Shown here one piece after another: positions 7,184 to 13,770 of a stretch of 13,770 bases of DNA. The DNA is from Spirochaetia bacterium (GTDB taxonomy: Bacteria > Spirochaetota > UBA12135), in contig DNNS01000516.1 in assembly GCA_003497555.1 (NCBI GenBank), positions 881 to 14,650 on the forward strand. Reading direction: 5' to 3'. Every line of letters starts with the position of its first letter. The stretch's first letter is position 1. The position numbers were made by a program, and so were the translations under genes. The notes beneath the pieces were generated by a model. The model saw only the letters and a list, made by a program, of their open reading frames with translations. It did not search any database and had not been told where the DNA came from.

Positions 7184-9562
7184 ATGGATAGCGAAAACAA
7201 AAGCGGTATAATCACCATTGATCAGGTTCTGCCGCAGAAAATCAATATTATTCCAATCATGCGTAATCCGGTTTTTCCCGGCATGATTTTTCCCCTGCAT
7301 GTTACCAATGAATTTCTTGATAATAATTTTTCAGAAATGCTCAAAGATCTCGCTCATCTTGGCATTATTCTCTTTAAACGCGATGACATTGACCTTGCTT
7401 CTTTCACCGAAGAAGATTTTTACACCATGGGCACTGTGGGTAAAGTGCTTAAAATAATAAATCTGCCTGACGGTTCGCGCAATATTTTTCTCAATCCGGT
7501 AAAACGCATGCGTATAGTCAAAGTGCTTGACGTAAAAAAAATCATTACCGCAGCGGTGGAATATCCTGATGAAACCCTGAAAATAGACAATGAAATCAAG
7601 GCCATGATGCGTAACCTGCTGGCTGATATCAAGGAATTAATATCCGACAACCCGTTTTTTTCCGAAGAAATGAAACTGGGAATGGTTAATATTGAAGAAC
7701 CGGGAAAGATCTGCGATTTTATTACCTCCCTGCTTAATATTGAATCGCGTCTCAAACAGGAAGTGCTTGAAGAGCTTGATATAAAAAAAAGACTGCAGAA
7801 GGTTTCCTATCTGCTCATCAAGGAAAAAGATATAACCAGGCTGCAGAAAAAAATCCAGCTTAATATCAATGAAAAAATTACCAAGCAGCAGCGCGATTTT
7901 TTTCTGCGCGAAGAACTCAAGCAGATCAAAAAAGAACTCGGCATGGAAACAGATCCCAAATCCGGCGATTACGATAATTTTAAAAAAAAGCTCGATTCTT
8001 TCAACCTCACCGGCGAGCCCAAGGAAAAAGCCTACCAGGAGCTGGAAAAATTCAAGCTGATGGAGCCTGCTTCCAGCGAATATTTTGTAGTGCGTAAATA
8101 TCTGGAAACCATCTGCAGCCTGCCCTGGGTACATGAAAAACGCAGCATGCATACCCTGGAACGGGCCGAAAAAATTCTCAATCAGGATCACTACGGCCTT
8201 GAAGAAGTAAAAAAGCGCATTCTGGAATTTATTGCCGTACAGATTTTTAAAAATGAAAACAAAGGCAGCATTATCTGCCTGGTGGGTCCGCCCGGAGTCG
8301 GGAAGACCTCAGTCGGCAAATCCATTGCCCGCGCCATGAACCGCGAGTTTTTCCGTTTTTCCGTAGGCGGCATGCGCGATGAAGCCGAGATCAAGGGACA
8401 CCGCCGCACCTATATCGGAGCCATGCCCGGTAAAATTATCCAGGCGCTCTCCACCGTTAAAACCAAAAATACCGTGCTGATGCTTGATGAAATCGATAAA
8501 ATGGGAGCAAGTTATCACGGTGATCCGGCCTCGGCCCTGCTCGAGGTGCTGGATCCCGAGCAAAACTGCGATTTCCGCGATCATTATCTTGATTTGCCTT
8601 TTGATTTGTCGGGAATTCTTTTTGTCACTACCGCCAACACTCTCGACAGTATTCCGCCTGCCCTGCTTGACCGTATGGAGGTTATACGCCTTTCCGGCTA
8701 TATAGAAGAAGAAAAAATTCAAATCGGAAAAAAATATCTGGTTCCCAAATCCATTAAAAAACACGGACTGGAAAAATCCGGGGTGGCATTTTCCACTCCC
8801 GCCTTCCGTGAAATCCTGCGCTATTATTCGCGCGAAGCCGGAGTAAGAAATTTTGAAAAAAACATTGATAAAATCTGCCGGCATATCACTTATGAAAAGG
8901 TAAAGGCTTCTGCGGCAGAAAACGCGGAGTTAGATAAAAATACTCCTCTGACAGTCGGCGAAAACGAAGTAAAAAGCTATCTTGGCGTTCGTACTTTCCC
9001 CGAAGAAAAAGCCGCAAAAATCATCAAACCCGGCATGTCGGTCGGCCTGGCCTGGACAGCCCTGGGGGGTGAAGTACTGGTTATTGAATCAGCGCTTTCC
9101 AGTCCCAAGGGTGACCTTAAACTCACCGGCCAGCTCGGTAATGTCATGCAGGAATCCGCCAATATTGCCTTCAGTTATATAAAAAACCTTTTTTCCGAAT
9201 ATAAAATTGCTCCCTCTATTCTTGAAAATCAGCATATTCATCTGCATGTACCGGCCGGCGCCACTCCCAAAGACGGGCCTTCCGCCGGTATTACCATGGC
9301 AGTTTCCATGCTCTCGCTTTTACGCTCCAAAAAAATGAAAGAACATATTGCCATGACCGGAGAACTTTCCCTGGTAGGTAATGTACTGCCTATTGGAGGG
9401 CTGAAAGAAAAAGTGATTGCAGCCAAACGCAATAAAATGAAAAAAATTATTTTTCCGGCTGACAACGAAAAAGACCTGAAAGAAATTCCGGCCTATATTA
9501 AAAAAGGCATTACTTTTCATCCGGTACAGCGGGCCGAAGAAGTTTTCCGCCTGGTATTTTAA
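7184..9562 (+). CDS. lon: ATP-dependent serine protease Lon
   Basis: A 792-residue cytosolic AAA+ protease, the usual bacterial Lon length, which unfolds and degrades damaged and regulatory proteins as a hexamer. The N-terminal substrate-binding domain begins at INIIPIMRNPVFPGMIFPLHV near residue 13 and runs to about 210. A coiled region (IKKRLQKVSYLLIKEKD onward) leads to the AAA+ module with Walker A GPPGVGKT (368-375), GGMRDEAEIKGHRR and Walker B VLMLDEIDKMG. The C-terminal S16 protease domain holds Ser700 in PKDGPSAGIT and Lys743 in GGLKEKV, 43 residues apart as in E. coli (Ser679/Lys722), so the dyad is intact. ATG 7184 is preferred over TTG 7181 because GAGG at 7174-7177 is six bases from the ATG. 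The glycosyltransferase gene follows after 10 bases. Confidence 0.97.
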   Translation: MDSENKSGIITIDQVLPQKINIIPIMRNPVFPGMIFPLHVTNEFLDNNFSEMLKDLAHLGIILFKRDDIDLASFTEEDFYTMGTVGKVLKIINLPDGSRNIFLNPVKRMRIVKVLDVKKIITAAVEYPDETLKIDNEIKAMMRNLLADIKELISDNPFFSEEMKLGMVNIEEPGKICDFITSLLNIESRLKQEVLEELDIKKRLQKVSYLLIKEKDITRLQKKIQLNINEKITKQQRDFFLREELKQIKKELGMETDPKSGDYDNFKKKLDSFNLTGEPKEKAYQELEKFKLMEPASSEYFVVRKYLETICSLPWVHEKRSMHTLERAEKILNQDHYGLEEVKKRILEFIAVQIFKNENKGSIICLVGPPGVGKTSVGKSIARAMNREFFRFSVGGMRDEAEIKGHRRTYIGAMPGKIIQALSTVKTKNTVLMLDEIDKMGASYHGDPASALLEVLDPEQNCDFRDHYLDLPFDLSGILFVTTANTLDSIPPALLDRMEVIRLSGYIEEEKIQIGKKYLVPKSIKKHGLEKSGVAFSTPAFREILRYYSREAGVRNFEKNIDKICRHITYEKVKASAAENAELDKNTPLTVGENEVKSYLGVRTFPEEKAAKIIKPGMSVGLAWTALGGEVLVIESALSSPKGDLKLTGQLGNVMQESANIAFSYIKNLFSEYKIAPSILENQHIHLHVPAGATPKDGPSAGITMAVSMLSLLRSKKMKEHIAMTGELSLVGNVLPIGGLKEKVIAAKRNKMKKIIFPADNEKDLKEIPAYIKKGITFHPVQRAEEVFRLVF

Positions 9563-9572
9563 ATAACCGTAA

Positions 9573-10418
9573 ATGCCCGCTCCTTTTTTTTCAGTGATTA
9601 TTCCTGTATACAACAGAATAAGCGAATTAAAACGGGCAATCATTTCCGTATACGCGCAGACCTGCAGTAATTACGAACTCGTAATCGTTGATGATTTTTC
9701 CGATGATTTTTTTTCCCGGCAATACGCTCGTCTGCCTGCAGAATTTCCCGGTATTAAAATAATTCCTTCCGAATGCCGGGGTCCTTCCGGGGCGCGCAAC
9801 ACCGGTATAAAAAAGACAGCCGGCAAATGGATCGCCCTGCTTGATTCCGACGACGAATGGCTGCCTCAAAAATTAAAACTGCAGAACGAAATTATTATGC
9901 AGACCGGCTGTCAGGCCTGTTATACCAATGAAAAATGGCTGCAAAACGGCGTATTCCGGAATCAGGGTAAAAAACACCATAAACAAGGCGGATGGATTTT
10001 TGATCTGGCGCTTCCTATCTGTATTATAAGTCCCTCAAGCATTGTTGTCAGCAGAGAAGCCCTGAAAACAACCGGCCTTTTCTGCGAAACAATGGAAATC
10101 GCCGAAGACTATGATTTATGGCTGCGTCTTACCGACAGATTTGCCGTGGAATATATAGATAAACCGCTGGTTATCAAACACGGCGGACATGAAGGCCAGC
10201 TTTCCCGTAAATATCCCATGATAGAAAAATTCCGCATGCAGGCTCTGGAAAATTTTTTATCATGGCCGCAGGCTGATCCGGCTAACAGGAAAAAAGCCCT
10301 GAACATGCTTGCGCAAAAAACCGCCATTTATATACAGGGAGCTGCCAGGCGCGGACATTACGAAGAAAAGAAAAACCGGGAAAACAAACTTGATTTCTGG
10401 AAAACAGCGCTTGCATGA
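9573..10418 (+). CDS. Family 2 glycosyltransferase (GT-A fold)
   Basis: A 281-residue glycosyltransferase expected to move a sugar from a nucleotide-sugar donor onto a glycan or lipid acceptor at the cytoplasmic face. It opens with FSVIIPVYNRISELKRAIISV (6-26) and continues with ELVIVDDFSDD (35-45), GPSGARNTGI (70-79) and the metal-binding DXD-type motif LLDSDDEWL (89-97). A downstream EDYDLWLRL segment is typical of the family and probably contributes the acceptor-side acidic residue. No membrane segment is visible. The start has no clear Shine-Dalgarno and lies 10 bases after the lon stop, so translation is probably coupled. Its stop overlaps the ribF start by four bases (ATGA). Donor and acceptor cannot be told from the sequence. 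No other surface-polysaccharide gene is nearby. Confidence 0.88.
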   Translation: MPAPFFSVIIPVYNRISELKRAIISVYAQTCSNYELVIVDDFSDDFFSRQYARLPAEFPGIKIIPSECRGPSGARNTGIKKTAGKWIALLDSDDEWLPQKLKLQNEIIMQTGCQACYTNEKWLQNGVFRNQGKKHHKQGGWIFDLALPICIISPSSIVVSREALKTTGLFCETMEIAEDYDLWLRLTDRFAVEYIDKPLVIKHGGHEGQLSRKYPMIEKFRMQALENFLSWPQADPANRKKALNMLAQKTAIYIQGAARRGHYEEKKNRENKLDFWKTALA

Positions 10419-11320
10419 AAATTATCAATCATCTTGAATCCTGCCGGGGCATAAAATCCCCGTGCATAATAACTATCGGTAATTTTGACGGCGTTCATTT
10501 GGGGCACAGGCAGCTGCTTGCAGCTATGAGTTCCTGGCGCAGGGAAAACCCCGGAATTTCCATCTCGGCGGTAACCTTCCGCCGGCATACCAAAAGCGAA
10601 AACCGCGGCCGCTATCTGCTGCTGCCGTTCAGGGAAAAAATGCTTAAGCTCGCACATGAAGGTATTGATTATCTGTTTAATATTGATTTTAACGAAGCGG
10701 TTAAAAATATGCCCTGGGATGCATTTATCGGTTTTCTGCGTTCCCGCATCAATATCAAATGCTTTGCTTTCAGCTCCAAACTTCATTTCGGACACGAAAG
10801 AACGGGGAATGCTGAAAACCTCGGTCAATACTGCACTGCTGCCGGTATAGACACCCTGCATGCCCCCATAGCTTCTTTAAACGGACCGGTATCTTCCACT
10901 ATTATACGCGGAGCTGTTACACAGGCTGATTTTAATACTGCCGGCAGTCTGCTCGGTTATCGTTATTTTATTTCCGGCCGGGTATGCCGCGGCCAAGCGT
11001 TTGGACGGAAGCTTGGATTTCCCACTATAAACATAATACCGCCGGATGATTTGCTGCTTCCGCCCGACGGCGCTTATATAATATCTGCGCTTATTAACCG
11101 CCGGTCTTTCCCGGGAGCGGCTTTTGTAGGAACAAAAAAAGAAAAAAAAATAATTGAGGCGCATCTGTTAAATTTTTCAAATCTAGTGTATAATCAGTAT
11201 GTCAGAATCGAGTTTTATCAGTTTTTACGCACTTTAATAAAAACTCAGAACAACGACGAACTTAAAAAATTAATCTCGAATGACGTAGAAAAGGCGCGGG
11301 ATTATTTTAATAATAAGTAA
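10415..11320 (+). CDS. ribF: Bifunctional riboflavin kinase / FAD synthetase
   Basis: A 301-residue protein of normal RibF length that would phosphorylate riboflavin to FMN and adenylylate FMN to FAD. The N-terminal nucleotidyltransferase half shows GNFDGVHLGH (22-31), a HFGHERTGNAENL segment near 124-136 and STIIRGAV (161-168). The C-terminal flavokinase half begins near 183 and keeps GFPTINI (201-207, the PTxN phosphate motif) and Glu248/His250 in IEAHLLNFS. The usual N-[IVL]-G...PTF stretch is replaced by AFVGTKKEKK, and the usual LYG is VYN, so this half is divergent. It overlaps the glycosyltransferase gene by four bases, has no clear Shine-Dalgarno, and is followed by rpsO after 15 bases. 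No FMN riboswitch fits upstream. Identity is secure; the efficiency of the kinase half is uncertain. Confidence 0.92.
   Translation: MKIINHLESCRGIKSPCIITIGNFDGVHLGHRQLLAAMSSWRRENPGISISAVTFRRHTKSENRGRYLLLPFREKMLKLAHEGIDYLFNIDFNEAVKNMPWDAFIGFLRSRINIKCFAFSSKLHFGHERTGNAENLGQYCTAAGIDTLHAPIASLNGPVSSTIIRGAVTQADFNTAGSLLGYRYFISGRVCRGQAFGRKLGFPTINIIPPDDLLLPPDGAYIISALINRRSFPGAAFVGTKKEKKIIEAHLLNFSNLVYNQYVRIEFYQFLRTLIKTQNNDELKKLISNDVEKARDYFNNK
11189..11194 (+). promoter_or_regulatory. Possible internal -10 box for rpsO-pnp
   Basis: A perfect TATAAT inside ribF, about 140 bases before the rpsO start. No good -35 lies 16-18 bases upstream (the best is TGTTAA at 11166-11171). It is mentioned because rpsO-pnp often has its own promoter; it may be coincidence. 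Confidence 0.22.
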
Positions 11321-11335
11321 TTAAGGAGAAGCCTA

Positions 11336-11599
11336 ATGCCTAACAGCGAAAAACAGCAAGTAATCAAGGGCTATGCAAGGTCCGAAAAGGATACCGGTTC
11401 GCCGGAAGTTCAGATTGCTCTTTTAACCAGCAGAATAAATCAGCTGACCGAACATTTTAAAATTCATTTAAAAGACCATCACTCCCGGCGCGGACTTTTA
11501 ACCATGGTCAACCGGCGCAGAAAATTTTTAGACTATCTGAAAAAAAACAGTACAGATACCTATAAAAACATAATCAGCCGGCTTGGTCTGCGTAAATAG
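11336..11599 (+). CDS. rpsO: 30S ribosomal protein S15
   Basis: An 87-residue S15, which binds the three-way junction of 16S rRNA helices 20-22 and is an early platform-assembly protein of the small subunit. The family signature is complete: [22 protein letters not shown] at about 20-41, [26 protein letters not shown] at about 44-69 and the C-terminal RLGLRK. Length is about one residue shorter than usual. The start is certain from a strong AAGGAG at 11323-11328, seven bases before ATG, the best Shine-Dalgarno in this operon and fitting for an abundant protein. It sits between ribF (15 bases) and pnp (43 bases). No intrinsic terminator with a T-run separates it from pnp, so the two are probably co-transcribed. 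Confidence 0.98.
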   Translation: MPNSEKQQVIKGYARSEKDTGSPEVQIALLTSRINQLTEHFKIHLKDHHSRRGLLTMVNRRRKFLDYLKKNSTDTYKNIISRLGLRK

Positions 11600-11604
11600 A
11601 CCGG
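11583..11604 (+). other. Small hairpin around the rpsO stop codon
   Basis: GGTCT (11585-11589) pairs with AGACC (11598-11602) across an 8-base loop holding the TAG stop, and can be extended by two G-U pairs. No T-run follows, so it is not an intrinsic terminator. It might be an RNA processing or stability element between rpsO and pnp, or chance. Confidence 0.2.
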
Positions 11605-11642
11605 TCGTTAAAAATCAAATAAAATATATTCAGGATCAAACT

Positions 11643-13724
11643 ATGCAAAGCACAAGTGTAACATGTAAAATTGGCAATAAAGAATTTATTTTTGAATCCG
11701 GACTTTTAGCCAAACAGGCAGCCGGAGCGGTATTAGCGCGTCTGGGCGGAACATCAATCCTGTCGGCTTCGGTCATGGATCATAAAACTTCCGATGCCGA
11801 TTTTTTTCCCCTGACTGTCAATTACAGCGAAAAATACTACGCTGCCGGGAAAATCCCGGGAGGTTTTTTTAAACGCGAAGGCAAACCGCGCGAAAAGGAA
11901 ATTCTTGTTTCCCGCCTGATTGACCGGCCCATCCGCCCGCTTTTTCCCGATGGTTTCCGCAATGAAGTACAGATAGTTCCTACCGCCCTGTCGGTTGACA
12001 GTATCAACCCCCAGGATATTCCGGCTATTAATTGCGCTTCATGCTCTCTGGTTATTTCCGATATTCCTTTTGACGGCCCGATCGGGGCTGTTAGAATCGG
12101 CTACATCAATAATGCGTTTGTCATCAATCCCGAATACAAAGAAATTGAGCAAAGCTCCCTGGACCTGGTCATTGCCGGAACCAAAGACGCCATTATGATG
12201 GTTGAGGGATGCTGCAGCATGGTGAGCGAGGAAATTCTGCTGGAAGGAATGAAAGAAGCGCATAAAGCAATCGCTGTACTGGTTAATGCCCAGCTCGAAC
12301 TTGCCCAAAAAATCGGCAAACCCAAAAAAAAGATAACGCTTTTTACCATTGATCCGGAACTTGAAAAAAAAGTCCGCGCCATATCTTCCGTCCGTATTGA
12401 AAAAGAATCATTTAATCCCGATAAACTGAACCGGCAGGAAACCCTCGATTCCATTTTAGCCGAAGCCGAAGAAAAATTTTCAGATCTGGATGAAAAACTT
12501 AAGCCCCAGATAAAAATGGTTATTGAAAAAATCGAAAAAGAAGTAATCCGCAGGGGAATTCTGGCTGATAACAAGCGTCCGGACGGACGTGCAGTTGATC
12601 AAATCCGTCAGCTTGACTGCCGTATAGATATACTTCCCCAGGTACACGGTTCCGCACTCTTTACCAGAGGACAAACCCAGGCGCTGGCTGTTGCTACCCT
12701 GGGCTCTCCGCATGATGAACAAATGATGGATGATCTTGAAGGAAACAGTTATAAAAAATTCATGCTGCACTATAATTTTCCGCCTTTTTCAGTCGGAGAA
12801 TGCGGCAGAATGGGTGGTCCCGGAAGGCGGGAAATAGGACATGGACACCTGGCGGAAAGAGCCATAGCCAGGGTGCTTCCCAGTCATAACGATTTTAAAT
12901 ATTCCATTCGCCTGGTGAGTGAAATTTTAGAGTCCAACGGCTCATCTTCCATGGCCAGTGTTTGCGCAGGAGCCATGTCTCTGCTGGCTGCGGGTGTTCC
13001 GCTCAAGGCGCCGGTTGCAGGTATTGCCATGGGCCTGGTTACCGACGGTAAAAACTTCCGTGTACTTACAGATATACAGGGCGCAGAAGATCATTACGGC
13101 GATATGGATTTTAAAGTTGCCGGAACAAGAGACGGTATTACGGCTTTTCAGCTGGATATTAAAGTTGAAGGCCTTACCTTTGCCATTATTGAACAGGCAC
13201 TGGCCCAGGCTAAAAAAGCGCGCATGGAAATACTTGATAAAATGCAGACTGCCATTCCGCAGGCGCGTAAAGAACTTGCTCCTTCCGCTCCCCGTTTTGA
13301 AAAAATAACTATAAAAAAAGATTATATTAAAAATCTGATCGGCCCCGGCGGAAAAAATATTAAAAGCATAACAGAAGCTACAGGCAGCGATATCAATATT
13401 GAAGACGACGGAACTGTTTATATTTATTCCAAAGATCAGGACACATTAAAACGTACCCTGGCGGAAGTCAACAAGTTTACTCATTTTCCGGAACCGGGTG
13501 AAATTTACGAAGGCACAGTCAGAAAAATCATGGACTTCGGGGCGTTTATTGAAATACTTCCCGGTGTTGACGGGCTTTGCCATATTTCCGAATTTGCAGA
13601 AACCCGTATAAGATCTGTTTCTGATGTGACCAAACTGGGAGCCAAATTAACGGTTAAAGTAATCGGAATTGATGATCAAAACCGCGTAAATCTTTCGCAC
13701 AAGCAGGTTATCAGCCATTCCTGA
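11643..13724 (+). CDS. pnp: Polyribonucleotide nucleotidyltransferase (PNPase)
   Basis: A 693-residue 3'-5' phosphorolytic exoribonuclease that forms a trimeric ring and degrades mRNA with phosphate, releasing nucleoside diphosphates. Domain order is complete: first RNase PH-like domain (about 5-145, with GGFFKREGKPREKEILVSRL and RPIRPLFPDGF), helical domain (about 150-300), second RNase PH-like domain (about 315-545, with FTRGQTQ and GPGRREIGHGHLAERA), KH domain with GPGG at 567-570 and an S1 domain (about 615-690, GTVRKIMDFGAFIEI). Catalytic residues corresponding to E. coli Asp486, Asp492 and Lys494 are Asp483, Asp489 and Lys491 in DHYGDMDFK. ATG 11643 is chosen over the longer frame reaching back to 11583, because AGGA at 11632-11635 is seven bases away and TSVTCKIGNKEFIFESG is the normal N-terminus. 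Confidence 0.97.
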   Translation: MQSTSVTCKIGNKEFIFESGLLAKQAAGAVLARLGGTSILSASVMDHKTSDADFFPLTVNYSEKYYAAGKIPGGFFKREGKPREKEILVSRLIDRPIRPLFPDGFRNEVQIVPTALSVDSINPQDIPAINCASCSLVISDIPFDGPIGAVRIGYINNAFVINPEYKEIEQSSLDLVIAGTKDAIMMVEGCCSMVSEEILLEGMKEAHKAIAVLVNAQLELAQKIGKPKKKITLFTIDPELEKKVRAISSVRIEKESFNPDKLNRQETLDSILAEAEEKFSDLDEKLKPQIKMVIEKIEKEVIRRGILADNKRPDGRAVDQIRQLDCRIDILPQVHGSALFTRGQTQALAVATLGSPHDEQMMDDLEGNSYKKFMLHYNFPPFSVGECGRMGGPGRREIGHGHLAERAIARVLPSHNDFKYSIRLVSEILESNGSSSMASVCAGAMSLLAAGVPLKAPVAGIAMGLVTDGKNFRVLTDIQGAEDHYGDMDFKVAGTRDGITAFQLDIKVEGLTFAIIEQALAQAKKARMEILDKMQTAIPQARKELAPSAPRFEKITIKKDYIKNLIGPGGKNIKSITEATGSDINIEDDGTVYIYSKDQDTLKRTLAEVNKFTHFPEPGEIYEGTVRKIMDFGAFIEILPGVDGLCHISEFAETRIRSVSDVTKLGAKLTVKVIGIDDQNRVNLSHKQVISHS

Positions 13725-13770
13725 TGTGCGTTTCCTATACAGACGGCAAGCTTGACCGGGGGCGGCTGTA
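13724..13770 (+). CDS. Possible start of an unidentified gene, cut by the window edge
   Basis: An ATG at 13724-13726 overlaps the pnp TGA stop by one base (TGATG), a common arrangement for translational coupling. The frame stays open to the window end, reading MCVSYTDGKLDRGRL. No Shine-Dalgarno stands at the usual distance. Fifteen residues are too few to assign a family, and an open frame this short proves little. Confidence 0.25.
   Translation, partial: MCVSYTDGKLDRGRL

Noticed and set aside
7637..8884. Two long minus-strand open frames (7637-8191 and 8309-8884) opposite lon
   Set aside because: They are antisense to well-conserved Lon domains and show Phe-rich translations expected from reading Lys-rich codons backwards.
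10319..10415. Search for an FMN riboswitch or own promoter before ribF
   Set aside because: The ribF start overlaps the glycosyltransferase stop by four bases, and I saw no RFN-element sequence in the preceding coding DNA.
11600..11642. An rpsO terminator and RNase III-type pnp leader hairpin as in enterobacteria
   Set aside because: The gap is only 43 bases, with no long stem and no T-run after the small hairpin at 11583-11604.
12039..12770. Minus-strand open frames opposite pnp
   Set aside because: They overlap fully with the conserved PNPase reading frame and have no family features.
1..13770. tRNA, rRNA, CRISPR arrays, insertion sequences, toxin-antitoxin or phage-defence genes
   Set aside because: Every long frame is accounted for by recognised chromosomal families, and the gaps are too short and lack repeats or cloverleaf-like structure.

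Overview
The window looks like ordinary bacterial chromosome: nine complete protein genes, one possible partial gene at the right edge, no RNA genes, no mobile elements, no CRISPR array, and no gap longer than about 190 bases. Base composition is moderately AT-rich with many A/T homopolymers inside genes. A sigma-54 activator, a GGDEF-EAL protein and an ATP-dependent Lon point to a bacterium with alternative sigma factors and c-di-GMP signalling. A ribF-rpsO-pnp run occurs in several phyla, spirochaetes among them. The sequence alone does not settle the phylum.

Left part (1-2400): a small GNAT acetyltransferase gene (+) converges on a NifA-like sigma-54-dependent activator gene (-). They share what appears to be a bidirectional terminator, a perfect 24-bp palindrome that contains the acetyltransferase stop codon. 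Upstream of the activator lie a sigma-54-like -24/-12 element and a TGT-N10-ACA site of the NifA upstream-activator type, suggesting autoregulation. A second sigma-54-like element precedes the acetyltransferase gene. Both promoter matches are imperfect.

Middle (2403-7008): typA/bipA (-) and a large membrane-bound sensor with 7 TM segments, two PAS-like regions, GGDEF and EAL (+) are divergently transcribed from a short intergenic region with candidate promoters for both directions.

Right part (7009-13770): a good sigma-70-type promoter flanked by 8-bp inverted repeats precedes lon. Then follow, tightly packed on the + strand, a family-2 glycosyltransferase gene, ribF, rpsO and pnp. Gaps are 10, -4, 15 and 43 nt, so this is very probably one operon with a possible internal promoter before rpsO-pnp. 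It joins protein quality control (Lon), flavin cofactor synthesis (RibF), a ribosomal protein (S15) and RNA turnover (PNPase). A further reading frame may begin at the pnp stop codon and run off the window.

I did not find a clearly new biological system. The observations most worth checking are the candidate autoregulatory promoter of the NifA-like gene, the lon-glycosyltransferase-ribF linkage, and divergence from family motifs in TypA and in the flavokinase half of RibF.
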